DNA of 64,000 nucleotides from Aerococcus kribbianus. GTDB lineage: Bacteria; Bacillota; Bacilli; Lactobacillales; Aerococcaceae. Shown one piece after another: positions 33,457-42,954 of this stretch. Numbering within the stretch: the stretch's first letter is position 1; each line of letters begins with the position of its first letter. The notes beneath the pieces were generated by a model, which worked only from the letters and a program-made list of their open reading frames with translations, did no database searches and was not told the DNA's origin. A program made the translations under genes and the position numbers. The stretch lies in NCBI RefSeq assembly GCF_026805545.1, contig NZ_JAPRFR010000004.1, positions 1 through 64,000 of the forward strand. The letters are read 5' to 3'.

Positions 33457-34836
33457 TCAAAATATCAGATGAGCAATAAGTACAATTAATGGCAAGGAAA
33501 TCAGTGTCCGTTCAATAAAAATAATAAACAATTCGATAAAGGAAACGTTTAGATTAGAACCGAGAATAACTGCTCCTGTTTCTGACATATAAATTAATTG
33601 TACAATTGACATCGCTGCAACAATAAACTGGGTCATTTGATTTGGTATATCAGCTGCCATAATTGACGGAACAACCATATCGGCGAAACCAATCACCATC
33701 GTTTCAGATGCTTCTGCTGCCATTGGCACTTGCATTAATTCTAATAAGGGTCTAAATGGTAACCCTAACCAAGTAAAGACGGGTGTCGTATAAGAAACAA
33801 TTAACACAATTGTCCCAATAGCCATAATGGTAGGAATAACACCTAACCATAAAGAAGCAACAGTTTCAGCCCCGCTAGTTAAGTATTGTTTGAAGTCCCC
33901 ATTATGTTCTGCCTGCTTGACTGCTGATTGCATGGCCCATTCCATTTTACTGAAGTTATTAGGAATACCTTGTTCGGCATTCTCATGTTGTTGACCAGTA
34001 TAATAGGTATCATCTTTTCTAGATAGGGGTGGAATCCGAGGCACAATCAAGGCACAAACGACTCCTACAAAAGCTGCCGTCAAGTAGAAGATCCCAAACT
34101 TATCCATCATATTGATATTTTGGACGACCACCAAACAGAAGGTAATCGATACTGCTGAGAATGTTGTCGCTACAACAGCCGCTTCACGTTGGGTATAGTA
34201 ACCTTCCTTATATTGTTTAGCGGTTAGGGCTACCCCGATAGTTCCGTCTCCTACCCAAGATGCCACACAGTTAACCGCTGAACGTCCTGGTAATTTAAAG
34301 ACAGGACGCATAAAACGAGTCAGAAAGACACCAATAAATTCCAATAAACCAAATTCTGTCAAGAGAGGTAAAACAAATCCTGCAACTAGGAAGATAATAA
34401 ATAGACCATTAATTAAATCAAATAAAATTAATCCCCCAGTATCTGGCCCCCAAATTAACTCAGGAACGCCCCACTCTTGGCCAAAAGCAACAGCAAAAGC
34501 TAAAATCAAACCAACAAAACGAACTAAAAGCCAAAAATTAGAGACATCAGCAGCTTCTAATAATAAATCGTTTTCCTCAATAAATTTCGGTTTGAAAAAT
34601 TTATAAATTATTCCCAATAAGAAAGAAATTGTAATAACTAGAATCACTAAATAATAGATAGGAACAATACTATTAATCGTTTCCCTAATCCAATCCGCTA
34701 TCACTGACACCAAGACGGTTGACTGTCCGTTAATTTGAAAAGGTATCATTAATAGCAATACACCCAATAGCGATGGGATAATAAAATTAAGTTTCTGCTT
34801 CCAGGTAAACGTTTCTTTCTGAACTTCTTCATCCAT
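33457..34836 (-). CDS. YjiH-family permease with nucleoside-recognition (GATE) domains
   Basis: 459 residues from the ATG at 34836 (MDEEVQKETFTW), 12 nt after AGAGG; the longer frame has no better site. Ten or more hydrophobic segments. Conserved blocks are FVLPLLTEFGLLEF, FKLPGRSAVNCVASWVGDG and AAVVATTFSAVSITF, typical of the YjiH group of the GATE/NupG-recognition superfamily. The transported substrate is unknown. Strong promoter at 34887-34915. Confidence 0.8.
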   Translation of the reverse strand: MDEEVQKETFTWKQKLNFIIPSLLGVLLLMIPFQINGQSTVLVSVIADWIRETINSIVPIYYLVILVITISFLLGIIYKFFKPKFIEENDLLLEAADVSNFWLLVRFVGLILAFAVAFGQEWGVPELIWGPDTGGLILFDLINGLFIIFLVAGFVLPLLTEFGLLEFIGVFLTRFMRPVFKLPGRSAVNCVASWVGDGTIGVALTAKQYKEGYYTQREAAVVATTFSAVSITFCLVVVQNINMMDKFGIFYLTAAFVGVVCALIVPRIPPLSRKDDTYYTGQQHENAEQGIPNNFSKMEWAMQSAVKQAEHNGDFKQYLTSGAETVASLWLGVIPTIMAIGTIVLIVSYTTPVFTWLGLPFRPLLELMQVPMAAEASETMVIGFADMVVPSIMAADIPNQMTQFIVAAMSIVQLIYMSETGAVILGSNLNVSFIELFIIFIERTLISLPLIVLIAHLIF

Positions 34837-34886
34837 ATAAAATCGAAACCTCTTTCTTTTGACTATGGAACTAAATACTTTATACA

Positions 34887-34915
34887 ATTATACAACTCTG
34901 CCCCAAGCAAGGCAA
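34887..34915 (-). promoter_or_regulatory. Promoter of the YjiH-family gene
   Basis: TTGCCT (34910-34915), 17 bp, TATAAT (34887-34892) on the minus strand. Confidence 0.75.
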
Positions 34916-35004
34916 ATAAAGTTAAAAAGTTCACGAAATATAATTAGCCAAAATCGCTAGTCACATACTCCGTTTGGCCCAATTTATCGATATTTTTGGG
35001 TAAA

Positions 35005-35039
35005 CAAAAAGCATCCAAGCAATAAAAGCTTGAATGCTT
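35005..35039 (-). terminator. Terminator of rplM-rpsI
   Basis: 12-bp stem AAGCATCCAAGC/GCTTGAATGCTT (35009-35020/35028-35039, one G-U) followed by TTTTTG on the minus strand. Confidence 0.85.
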
Positions 35040-35059
35040 CGAAACGTAATCTCTGATAA

Positions 35060-35452
35060 TTAACGTTTTGAGAATTGAGCTGATTTACGTGCCTTCTTAA
35101 GACCTGGTTTCTTACGTTCTTTCATCCGTGGGTCACGGGTTAAAAGACCAGCCTTTTTCAAAGGTTTACGGAAATCTGGGTCGACATTTAATAGGGCGCG
35201 GGCGATTCCGTGACGAGCTGCGCCTGATTGCCCAGCATAGCCACCACCGTCAACATTGATTAATACATCATATTGACCTTCAGTTTCTGTTACAGCTAAA
35301 GGTTGTTTAACAATAACGAAAAGTGAAGCGTATGGTAAATAGTCTTCCATTGCTTGGCCGTTAAAAACGATTTTACCAGAACCAGGTACTAAGCGTACGC
35401 GGGCAGTTGAATTCTTACGGCGTCCTGTTGCTGTATATTGTGCTTGTGCCAC
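35060..35452 (-). CDS. rpsI: 30S ribosomal protein S9
   Basis: 130 residues, with the conserved [14 protein letters not shown] start and the terminal [12 protein letters not shown] tail that reaches the P-site tRNA. Follows rplM by 13 nt in the usual rplM-rpsI pair. Confidence 0.98.
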   Translation of the reverse strand: MAQAQYTATGRRKNSTARVRLVPGSGKIVFNGQAMEDYLPYASLFVIVKQPLAVTETEGQYDVLINVDGGGYAGQSGAARHGIARALLNVDPDFRKPLKKAGLLTRDPRMKERKKPGLKKARKSAQFSKR

Positions 35453-35465
35453 TGCTTTTCCCTCC

Positions 35466-35909
35466 TTAGATTAATTCGTTGATGTCTAGTTCTTTTGGTT
35501 GTTGTGCTGCATGTGGATGTTCAGATCCAGCATACACGTGCAAGTGTTTGAATTGTTTACGACCTAATTTAGACTTAGGTAACATTCCTTTGATTGATGT
35601 TTCAAGTAAACGATCTGGGCGTTGTGCACGCATTTCACCAGCAGATGTTTCGTAAATACCGCCTGGGTAACCAGAGTGACGGTAGTATTTCTTGTCACTT
35701 GCTTTTTTACCAGTTAATTTTACCTTGTCAGTGTTGATGATGATGACTTGGTCACCAGTGTCAACGTTTGGCGTAAATGTTGGTTTATTTTTACCACGTA
35801 ACATGCTTGCCGCTACTGCTGAGATACGACCTAAAGGCACATCCGTTGCATCTAGCACAACCCAATTACGTTCAACTTCATTTGGTTTAGCCATATATGT
35901 TGTACGCAT
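35466..35909 (-). CDS. rplM: 50S ribosomal protein L13
   Basis: 147 residues from the ATG at 35909 ([20 protein letters not shown]), directly after GGAGG; an in-frame upstream extension runs back into the leader and is not used. Length and motifs ([27 protein letters not shown]) are typical. Preceded by a structured leader and its own promoter. Confidence 0.98.
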   Translation of the reverse strand: MRTTYMAKPNEVERNWVVLDATDVPLGRISAVAASMLRGKNKPTFTPNVDTGDQVIIINTDKVKLTGKKASDKKYYRHSGYPGGIYETSAGEMRAQRPDRLLETSIKGMLPKSKLGRKQFKHLHVYAGSEHPHAAQQPKELDINELI

Positions 35910-35986
35910 TATTTTTCCTCCGTTATTCTGTCTGATTGTCTGATCACAATTGGTTTCCGGGGCCGATCGTGGGGCAAACAATACCA
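35910..35986 (-). promoter_or_regulatory. Candidate L13 autoregulatory leader
   Basis: The ~75-nt leader between promoter and rplM contains a long-range helix, ATTGTTTG (35975-35982) with CAGACAAT (35935-35942), enclosing a GC-rich internal region with a CGATCGGCCCCGGAAACC segment. An L13 leader is known in Firmicutes; that this is one is inference from position and pairing. Confidence 0.55.
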
Positions 35987-35992
35987 TCCACT

Positions 35993-36021
35993 ATGATACC
36001 GCAAATCAGAGGCCAAGTCAA
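35993..36021 (-). promoter_or_regulatory. rplM-rpsI promoter
   Basis: TTGACT (36016-36021), 17 bp, TATCAT (35993-35998) on the minus strand. Confidence 0.75.
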
Positions 36022-36029
36022 TAATAAAT

Positions 36030-36200
36030 TTACATTCCTTCTATCATCATTAAAATTATAAAGGCGGAAAGAAAAATCAACAAAAATAAGCCTAAGAAAA
36101 CAAACCATAAGTACCGCTTCAAGCCTTGATGCTTATAAAGGTAAAAAGAAGAATAAAGCAAGGCAATAATCACTATATAGGCTAAGACAAATAGCCACAT
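36030..36200 (-). CDS. Small membrane protein of unknown function (56 aa)
   Basis: An ATG at 36200 opens a 56-residue frame, MWLFVLAYIVIIALLYSSFY then LYKHQGLKRY, then a second hydrophobic helix to the end: two membrane segments joined by a short basic loop, a clear hairpin topology. AGGTGG is 4 nt upstream, overlapping the end of pepF (9 nt away), so it is probably translated from the pepF mRNA. No family recognised. It ends just before the rplM promoter. Confidence 0.72.
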   Translation of the reverse strand: MWLFVLAYIVIIALLYSSFYLYKHQGLKRYLWFVFLGLFLLIFLSAFIILMMIEGM

Positions 36201-36208
36201 CTAACCAC

Positions 36209-38017
36209 CTACTCTCCTAATTTTTGGCTATAAGCTATGATATCATCTACAGTTTGATCAAGGAAAGTAATCGAATTTTGTAAGGCAGAATCATCACTGA
36301 TATCGATACCCGCAACCTGGACAGCCTGGTTTATTGGCATCCGACCCAATTTTAAAAATTCTAGCCAATTAGTGACCGCGCTCTCTTTTTGGGCTTTTAT
36401 GTTTAAAAAGGCTTGGGTAGCTATCGTAAGTCCTGCAGAATAAGTATAGGAATATAAGCCCATATAATAATGAGGTTGACGCATCCAGGTCAATTCGGCT
36501 CCCAGTGTCATAACAACTTCTTCACCCCAGAAATCTGTTAAGACTTTTTGTTTTATTTCAGACAAAGTATCCGCACTAAAGCCTTTCCCAGCATCAATTA
36601 AACGGTAAACTTCTCTTTGGTAGGCAGCTTCTAATAAATGGGTCACAAAGTTATGGAAATAGGTATTAGTCAACATTTTACTTTTAGCATAGCGCTTAGA
36701 ACGCACATCATCGGCAAGATTCAACAAATAATTAGTTAGCAATAACTCGTTAAAGGTTGATGGCGCTTCAATCAAGTAGAGACTAGGTTCACTACTTAAA
36801 TAGTAGTTATTTTCTTCAGCAGCAATCATTTGACCTGCATGGCCAAGTTCATGAATAAGAGTATAAACATCAGAGAGAAGTCCGGTCCAAGACATGAGGA
36901 TATAGGGGTGAACTTGGGCTGCTTGAGTACAGAAGCCCCCAGTTGACTTGCCCTTATTTTGCGCATAGTCTACCCAGGATTCTGAAAATGCCGGTGCAAT
37001 TCTTTGGAAATAATCCGGTCCCATAATTTGACAAGCCCCTTGGATATAATCTTTAGCTTCAGAAAAGTAAATAGCTTGGTTGAAATCTGGGTCAAGGTCA
37101 ATTTTTAGATCAGCAAAAGTCATTTGCTCTAAGCCACGTACTTCCTTAATATGATGGACATATTTTTGCATCACGGGTGCCAAACCAGTCATTAAGCCAT
37201 CAATTTGCCGGTCGTATAGGTCACGACTAACCCCTTGTTGATATAAGAGATAGTCAATGACACTGTCAAATCCCCGTAAAGTAGCCATCGCCTTATCTTG
37301 GCACACCTGGGCATAATAAGTAGCTGCCATAGTGTGCTTGGCTTGAGATAAGGTCTGGGAAAAAACGTCAAAAGCAGCTCGCCGCAAGTCAGTATCTTCA
37401 CTATACATATAAAAATCTTCATATAATACAAAACTCAACGGATAGCTTTTCCCCTTGACAGTAAAATCAGGAAACTCTAAATCAGCCAATTTGGCTTGGT
37501 TGTATATAGTATAAGGTTGGTCAAAGGATTCTTGAAAGGCTAACAAGGCATTTTCTACTTGACCACCTAAGCTTATAGCCTTTTGTCGTTTAATTTCTTC
37601 AATAAATAAGTCTAGATCAGCTGACACAGTCACTATGGTATCTAATTCCTTATCAGATAATTCTAACAAAGCGTTAGTAAAGAAAAGCAACTTTTGTTGA
37701 GCGCGGTTAACTGCCTGAGTTGCTATATGCAGATTCGCTGCTAAATCACTATCGGTACGGTCAGTTTCTACCGGCAAAAAACCATAATGGGAAATTTGCG
37801 AACTAAGAATAGTAATATCTTGCAGGACATACAAAGCTTCAACAATCTTTTTAGGGTCATCGAAACATTTTTTGTATTTGTTCGCGAAGTTTTCACTATC
37901 TCCTTCTAATTGCTTAATTGCCTCTTTAAAATCTTCTTCACTAGTGAATATGGCTGAGATATCCCAAGTTTCTGACTTATTGACCGTATTGCGAGTGGGA
38001 AAACTATTATTTAACAT
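36209..38017 (-). CDS. pepF: Oligoendopeptidase F, M3 family
   Basis: 602 residues from the ATG at 38017 (MLNNSFPTRNTVNKSETWDI), with AAGGAGGAG upstream; a longer frame lacks a site. Zinc metallopeptidase with HELGHAGQ as the HExxH motif and a downstream Glu (IEAPSTFNE) as third ligand. It cleaves oligopeptides of about 7-17 residues in the cytoplasm, feeding amino acid pools. A small membrane protein gene follows it. Confidence 0.93.
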   Translation of the reverse strand: MLNNSFPTRNTVNKSETWDISAIFTSEEDFKEAIKQLEGDSENFANKYKKCFDDPKKIVEALYVLQDITILSSQISHYGFLPVETDRTDSDLAANLHIATQAVNRAQQKLLFFTNALLELSDKELDTIVTVSADLDLFIEEIKRQKAISLGGQVENALLAFQESFDQPYTIYNQAKLADLEFPDFTVKGKSYPLSFVLYEDFYMYSEDTDLRRAAFDVFSQTLSQAKHTMAATYYAQVCQDKAMATLRGFDSVIDYLLYQQGVSRDLYDRQIDGLMTGLAPVMQKYVHHIKEVRGLEQMTFADLKIDLDPDFNQAIYFSEAKDYIQGACQIMGPDYFQRIAPAFSESWVDYAQNKGKSTGGFCTQAAQVHPYILMSWTGLLSDVYTLIHELGHAGQMIAAEENNYYLSSEPSLYLIEAPSTFNELLLTNYLLNLADDVRSKRYAKSKMLTNTYFHNFVTHLLEAAYQREVYRLIDAGKGFSADTLSEIKQKVLTDFWGEEVVMTLGAELTWMRQPHYYMGLYSYTYSAGLTIATQAFLNIKAQKESAVTNWLEFLKLGRMPINQAVQVAGIDISDDSALQNSITFLDQTVDDIIAYSQKLGE

Positions 38018-38446
38018 GTTACTCCTCCTTAAACCAACACAAGCCATGTACAAAAATTGTTCATAGATGACTTTGCGCACTAAAGCTCTGCTGACGCTTT
38101 TATTTTGTCATTTTTTGCTTTAATATTATTCTACCATTTTTTTCAGAAATTATGCTATATAAAATATTTCACAATCTATTCGTCAAAAGCACAAATCATC
38201 CCTTAATTTATTGTTTTTTCACAAATTTTCTATCCTTACACTTATTGTTCTTATTATAAAGATTGTAATTTTTGTTGTCTGAACAAATTAGAACGATTTT
38301 TGTATTATTCACAAACGCTTTAATAACATGATTTTTATTGGTTTTTTATGGCCTATTTATAATATTTCTTTGCATTCTTTTATTTTCTCTTCTATAATTT
38401 GCATTGTCATATAACATGTGAAAACAATATTAAGGAGTGTTTTATA
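38018..38446. other. 429-bp AT-rich control region between pepF and nox
   Basis: Divergent promoters are expected here. Toward nox: TTGCAT (38370-38375), 17 bp, TATAAT (38393-38398), plus another TATAAT at 38358-38363. It holds a PerR-like box (38254-38268) and three direct TTCACAA motifs (38168-38174, 38218-38224, 38308-38314) resembling Rex half-sites. No gene seen. Confidence 0.5.
38254..38268 (+). promoter_or_regulatory. PerR-box-like operator upstream of nox
   Basis: TTATAAAGATTGTAA differs from the PerR box TTATAATNATTATAA at two positions and is a 7-1-7 imperfect inverted repeat. perR is present at 2.1-2.6 kb. Confidence 0.5.
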
Positions 38447-39802
38447 GTGAAAGTAGCAGTTATTGGATGTACCCATGCTGGAACAGCTGCCGTGAAAACC
38501 ATTTTAAGTGAAAATGATGATGTTGAAGTTTCTGTTTATGAACGTAATGATAATATTTCATTCCTCTCTTGTGGGATTGCCCTTTATGTAGGAGGCGTTG
38601 TGAAGGACGTTAATGGTCTCTTCTATTCTGACCCTAGCGAATTAGAGTCACTCGGCGCTAACGTACATATGAAACATAATGTGCTCTCATATGATGAAAA
38701 TGCCAAAACAATCACTGTTGAAAATATGGAAACTGGTCAACAATTCCAAGAAAGCTATGACAAGTTAGTGCTCGCGACTGGTTCTTGGCCAATCATTCCA
38801 CCATTAGATGGTTTAGACTTAAATAATGTCCAACTATGTAAAAACTTTGAACATGCTCAAGCCATTATTGAAAAGAAAACTGACAAAAAACGTGTGGTTG
38901 TTGTTGGTGGTGGTTATATCGGTATTGAATTAGTCGAAGCTTTTGCTGAAGACGGTAAGGAAGTTGTCTTAATTGACGGTCTTGACCGTGTGCTTAACAA
39001 ATACCTTGACAAAGAAATGACTGATATTCTTGAAGCGGATATGCGTGAACGTGGTATCCAAATTCAACTCAACGAGATGGTTAAAGGCTTTATCCCAGAT
39101 GACCAAGGAAATGTTAAAGCCGTACAAACTTCTGAAGGTGAATACCAATGCGACATGGCAGTATTGTGTGTTGGTTTCCGTCCTAACACTGATCTTCACA
39201 ATGGTAAATTAGAAACCATGCCAAACGGTGCGATTATTGTGGATGATTACATGCATACTTCAGACCCTAACGTCTTTGCTTGTGGGGATTCATGTGCGGT
39301 TAACTACAATCCTAACAATGGCCATGCTTATATCCCATTAGCTACTAACGCCGTTCGTATGGGTAGCTTAGTTGGTAAAAATATCAAAGAGGATAAAGTG
39401 AAATATCGTGGGACACAATCCACCTCTGGACTTCACCTCTTCGGTTGGAACATTGGTTCAACCGGGGTTAACGATGCGTCTGCTGGTCACTTCGGTTTAG
39501 AAACGCATAGTGTTTACTTCGAAGACAATCATCGTCCAGAGTTCATGCCTAGCTATGAAAAAGTCTATATGAAATTGGTTTATGAAGCGGAAACGGGTCG
39601 TATTGTTGGGGGTCAATTATTATCTAAGTATGACATTACTCAATCAGCCAACACCCTCTCTCTAGCCATTCAAAACCAAATGACTATTGAAGACTTAGCT
39701 TATGTTGACTTTTTCTTCCAACCACACTTTGACCGTCCATGGAACTACTTAAACTTATTAGCTCAAACGGCACTTACTCAAGAAGAAGAAGCAAAAAAAT
39801 AG
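38447..39802 (+). CDS. nox: NADH oxidase, water-forming type (FAD, single-Cys family)
   Basis: 451 residues from the GTG at 38447, because AAGGAG lies 8-9 nt upstream and homologues start (M)KVAVIGCTHAGTAAVK. FAD motif at the N-terminus, redox-active Cys in ISFLSCGIALYVGG (position ~42), NADH-binding VVVGGGYIGIELVEAF and late FAD motif VFACGDSC. Enterococcal Nox reduces O2 to water with two NADH via a Cys-sulfenic acid, giving oxygen tolerance and NAD+ recycling. The related CoA-disulfide reductases are a less likely alternative. Own terminator. Confidence 0.92.
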   Translation: MKVAVIGCTHAGTAAVKTILSENDDVEVSVYERNDNISFLSCGIALYVGGVVKDVNGLFYSDPSELESLGANVHMKHNVLSYDENAKTITVENMETGQQFQESYDKLVLATGSWPIIPPLDGLDLNNVQLCKNFEHAQAIIEKKTDKKRVVVVGGGYIGIELVEAFAEDGKEVVLIDGLDRVLNKYLDKEMTDILEADMRERGIQIQLNEMVKGFIPDDQGNVKAVQTSEGEYQCDMAVLCVGFRPNTDLHNGKLETMPNGAIIVDDYMHTSDPNVFACGDSCAVNYNPNNGHAYIPLATNAVRMGSLVGKNIKEDKVKYRGTQSTSGLHLFGWNIGSTGVNDASAGHFGLETHSVYFEDNHRPEFMPSYEKVYMKLVYEAETGRIVGGQLLSKYDITQSANTLSLAIQNQMTIEDLAYVDFFFQPHFDRPWNYLNLLAQTALTQEEEAKK

Positions 39803-39830
39803 TGGAAGAATATGATTACTAGTCATCAAT

Positions 39831-39876
39831 AAAACACCCCAGGGTCTGCCATCACGGCAGACCCTGGGGTGTTTTT
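39831..39876. terminator. Strong bidirectional terminator
   Basis: Perfect 20-bp GC-rich stem (39831-39850/39856-39875), loop ATCAC, with T/A tracts on both sides; it serves nox (+) and the femAB-type gene (-). Confidence 0.95.
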
Positions 39877-39938
39877 GCTAATTAAAAAGCCTAGACTATC
39901 TGCTAAGAAATATGCCTAGGCCTATCAATAAATTTAGA

Positions 39939-41174
39939 TTAATGTTTACGTAATTTCATAGCCGTATCAAAGACTTTATTAACCATTGGCTTCAAGACAA
40001 TGTCGAATTCACTAATGGTTTCTAATTGTTCAGAAGCAAAATTCTTCTTGAATTCATAAAGTCCAGCTTCTGGATCATCTTGATTATTCTCGGAAGTATA
40101 GCCAGACACCCCACCAAAGTCAAAATAGCGACAGCCCCGATCCATTGCATCACTCATCATAGTCCAAATCATTTGATAATTGGGCAAAAGGTCTCGATAA
40201 TCATTAGATGATGCGGCATAAACATAGTAAGCTGTTTCCGCAAAATAAAGCATAATAGCTCCTGATAAGACCACTTCTGTTTCGCCTTGGGCTTGCAAGC
40301 TTTCTAAGTCGCTGAGCATGGCTTGAGCTTTAGATTCACGTTTGTCAATAATATCTAAGCTGTTAAGAAGATTATCTTTCTTTTTACCGGTTTCCTCACC
40401 AATTTTAGCCAACTTCTTCTCGATTCCTTTACGCTCTTTGCTGATGTTTTTTAGCTCTTTTTGCTTTTGGTCTAGAGCATCGGCAATGATTAACTTAGTA
40501 AGATAGAGTTGCGCTTGGTCACCAAAGCTGTCAAGAAGATGGACAAAATAGTCGCCTTGACGGGCCCCAAAATCATCCCGCTCACTAGTAATTTCCATTA
40601 ATTTAGCAAACTTAGATACTTCTTGATCCGAAACGGCTATAGTCTTAACGCCATTCTTACCAGCTTTTTTGATTTTATTACGAGTGTTGGAAGAAAAGCG
40701 CTTGAAGAGTGCGTCCTTATCATCTTCCATATCAGTAATCATCAGGAAATTAGGTTGGTTGTATTTAATCCCTTTTTCATACCCGGCATGTTGCCCCCCA
40801 ATAGATAGGACATAGTCTTTTAATTCTTGCCCTTTATCGCGGGATAACTGAGGGTCAAATTTAAGCGTAAAGGCGTTGTTAGCCTTGGCTGCTTGCATGC
40901 AGGCTTCTAAAATAGCCTTAAAATCCTCTAACTGGCTATAGTCACAAACAGGACCACGCGGCATATAAGCCAATTTAAAATTAGTCATGGGAATTTTTCG
41001 GTATAAGATCAGAGCAACTCCCTTAATGTCATCTCCTTGACTCACTGCAACATAGTCATGGGTCCAGTTATTTTTTACTTCTGCCCAGGTTGAACTTTGG
41101 TAGACCTCGCCAGCTAGGGCAGCAACATAGTGGTCGTATTCACTTTGCGAAATTTTTTGTGTTTGGTATGTCAT
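39939..41174 (-). CDS. FemAB-family peptidoglycan interpeptide-bridge aminoacyltransferase
   Basis: 411 residues with two GNAT-like subdomains (YQSSTWAEVKNNW, AYMPRGPVCDY, NTRNKIKKAGKNGV, YYVYAASS, YFDFGGVSG) and an inserted antiparallel coiled coil at about 235-300, rich in Lys/Glu. FemX/MurM relatives add the first amino acids to the lipid-linked stem peptide using aminoacyl-tRNA. Which amino acid is added cannot be read. Promoter TTGCTG-16-TATAAG at 41248-41275. Confidence 0.9.
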   Translation of the reverse strand: MTYQTQKISQSEYDHYVAALAGEVYQSSTWAEVKNNWTHDYVAVSQGDDIKGVALILYRKIPMTNFKLAYMPRGPVCDYSQLEDFKAILEACMQAAKANNAFTLKFDPQLSRDKGQELKDYVLSIGGQHAGYEKGIKYNQPNFLMITDMEDDKDALFKRFSSNTRNKIKKAGKNGVKTIAVSDQEVSKFAKLMEITSERDDFGARQGDYFVHLLDSFGDQAQLYLTKLIIADALDQKQKELKNISKERKGIEKKLAKIGEETGKKKDNLLNSLDIIDKRESKAQAMLSDLESLQAQGETEVVLSGAIMLYFAETAYYVYAASSNDYRDLLPNYQMIWTMMSDAMDRGCRYFDFGGVSGYTSENNQDDPEAGLYEFKKNFASEQLETISEFDIVLKPMVNKVFDTAMKLRKH

Positions 41175-41247
41175 TTTATCACCCTATTCATCACATCATT
41201 TGTGTATAGCAAGAATTATCAGCTACCTGCTTTTATTGTGGCTCCAT

Positions 41248-41275
41248 CTTATAATGATAAAGAAGTCGCCAGCAA
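41248..41275 (-). promoter_or_regulatory. Promoter of the FemAB-type gene
   Basis: TTGCTG (41270-41275), 16 bp, TATAAG (41248-41253) on the minus strand, between truA and the FemAB-type gene. Confidence 0.5.
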
Positions 41276-41328
41276 AAAGCAACGGCCGCCTCTATTTCTA
41301 ATGATATTTTAAAATCTACCAAATAATC

Positions 41329-42141
41329 TTAACTTTTCTCCTGTTGTTGGCGATAAGCCAACCATTGGGCATATTGCTTGTCCCGAGTCTTTCGATTGGG
41401 ATAATAAACTTCTTCTAAGTAAAGCCCATGACCAGGCGCAGTAGGACCAGCCTCATTACGGTCCTGGGCAGCAATTAAACGAATCATTTCGTCAGTAGGG
41501 CGTAAACCATCCCCAATTTGCAAACTAGTCCCTACTAGGATTCGAACCATGTTATAGAGAAATCCGTTCCCGATAAAATCAAAAACCAAAAGTCCCGTGT
41601 GCTCATCTAAAGTCACTTGAGCTTTATCTATTCGTCGAACAAAATTTGTTTTATCTGTTTTAGTGGAACAAAAACTCTTAAAGTTGTGCTCACCAACTAC
41701 CGCTTGTAAGGCTTGGTTCATCCGCTCATAGTCACAAGGATAAGGATGGTGGAGCACATAATTCGTTTGGAATGGCGAAGGAAACTTAGCTAAGTCTACC
41801 CAATAACGGTAATGTTTTCCTTGGGCATGGTAGCGCGCATGAAAAGTCTCTTCCACCTCAGACACCGAACGAATGCGGATACTATCAGCGGTTACTGCGT
41901 TCCATGCGCGTAGCAGGTTGTCTGTTTTCATTGCCACCGGATAGTCAAAATGCACCACCTGACCATGAGCATGAACACCAGAGTCTGTCCGTCCTGAACC
42001 GTGAACATTAATTTTTTGTCCCTTAGACATTTTATATAGACCATGCTGTAGACTTTCTTGGACAGAAGGACCATTCTTTTGCACTTGAAAGCCAACATAG
42101 GGCGTGCCATCGTATTCAATAACTGCTTTATACCGTGTCAC
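41329..42141 (-). CDS. truA: tRNA pseudouridine(38-40) synthase
   Basis: 270 residues. Catalytic Asp in GSGRTDSGVHAHGQ, plus FHARYHAQGKHYRYW and NGFLYNMVRI. Modifies the anticodon stem-loop of many tRNAs. Lies 12 nt after ecfT, the normal arrangement in Firmicutes. Confidence 0.96.
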   Translation of the reverse strand: MTRYKAVIEYDGTPYVGFQVQKNGPSVQESLQHGLYKMSKGQKINVHGSGRTDSGVHAHGQVVHFDYPVAMKTDNLLRAWNAVTADSIRIRSVSEVEETFHARYHAQGKHYRYWVDLAKFPSPFQTNYVLHHPYPCDYERMNQALQAVVGEHNFKSFCSTKTDKTNFVRRIDKAQVTLDEHTGLLVFDFIGNGFLYNMVRILVGTSLQIGDGLRPTDEMIRLIAAQDRNEAGPTAPGHGLYLEEVYYPNRKTRDKQYAQWLAYRQQQEKS

Positions 42142-42153
42142 ATAGACGACCTC

Positions 42154-42954
42154 CTACACTATAATTGTTAAGCCAATAAGAGCAATAGATAGTATGATTA
42201 GCATCACAGCAGCCACCGTATCAATACTCTGCCAGTGTAATTGCCGGTATTTTGTCCGCCCCTCACTTCCTTTATAACCACGGGCTTCCATCGCCGTAGC
42301 TAAGTCGTAAGCCCGATTAAAGGCTGAAATAAACAAAGGAATTAAGATAGGAACGATTGCCTGAAGTCTTTTCACTAAGTTCCCTTCAGAAAAATCGACT
42401 CCCCTAGCACGCTGAGCATCCATAATTTTATCGGTTTCTTCCATTAGCGTGGGCACGAAACGCAAGGCAATGGATAACATCAAAGCAATCTCATGAATTG
42501 GTAAAAACTGACGTAAAGGCGAGAAGAGACTCTCCAAAGCGTCCGTTAAAGCAAGGGGCTGAGTCGTTAAAGTCACAATGGTTGAAATAAAGATAATCAA
42601 AACAAACCGCAACAGAATCATAATCGCATTATAAATTCCTCCTGTGGTTAATTTAAGCCATCCCCACTCCCATAAAACAGTGCCTTGATGGGTAAATAAG
42701 ACCTGTAAGAGCACGGTGAATACAATCAGAATAAGCATGGGTTTGAGACCGCGGATAAACACTCCTAAGGAAATACCGGTCATTAAAATCAAAGCTAAAA
42801 TCGTTACTGTCAAAAGCAGATAGGCCGGCCATGAATTAGCCATAAAAATTAAAACCATAAAGACAATCATAGCGACTAATTTTAAGCGCGGATCCAGACG
42901 ATGGATTAAAGAATTTCCTGGAATATAACGTCCAATAATTAAGTTATCCTTCAT
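42154..42954 (-). CDS. ecfT: ECF transporter transmembrane subunit EcfT
   Basis: 266 residues from the ATG at 42954 (MKDNLIIGRYIPGNSLIHRL), which overlaps the ecfA2 stop by 11 nt. Membrane helices in two blocks, and two Ala-Arg-Gly type coupling motifs (AQRARG, AMEARGY) that contact the ATPases. Shared energising module for vitamin S components. Confidence 0.95.
   Translation of the reverse strand: MKDNLIIGRYIPGNSLIHRLDPRLKLVAMIVFMVLIFMANSWPAYLLLTVTILALILMTGISLGVFIRGLKPMLILIVFTVLLQVLFTHQGTVLWEWGWLKLTTGGIYNAIMILLRFVLIIFISTIVTLTTQPLALTDALESLFSPLRQFLPIHEIALMLSIALRFVPTLMEETDKIMDAQRARGVDFSEGNLVKRLQAIVPILIPLFISAFNRAYDLATAMEARGYKGSEGRTKYRQLHWQSIDTVAAVMLIILSIALIGLTIIV

Noticed and set aside
35910-35987. 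N-terminally extended L13 beginning at 35987
   Set aside because: The extension has no ribosome binding site and covers the structured leader, while the ATG at 35909 follows GGAGG and matches family starts.
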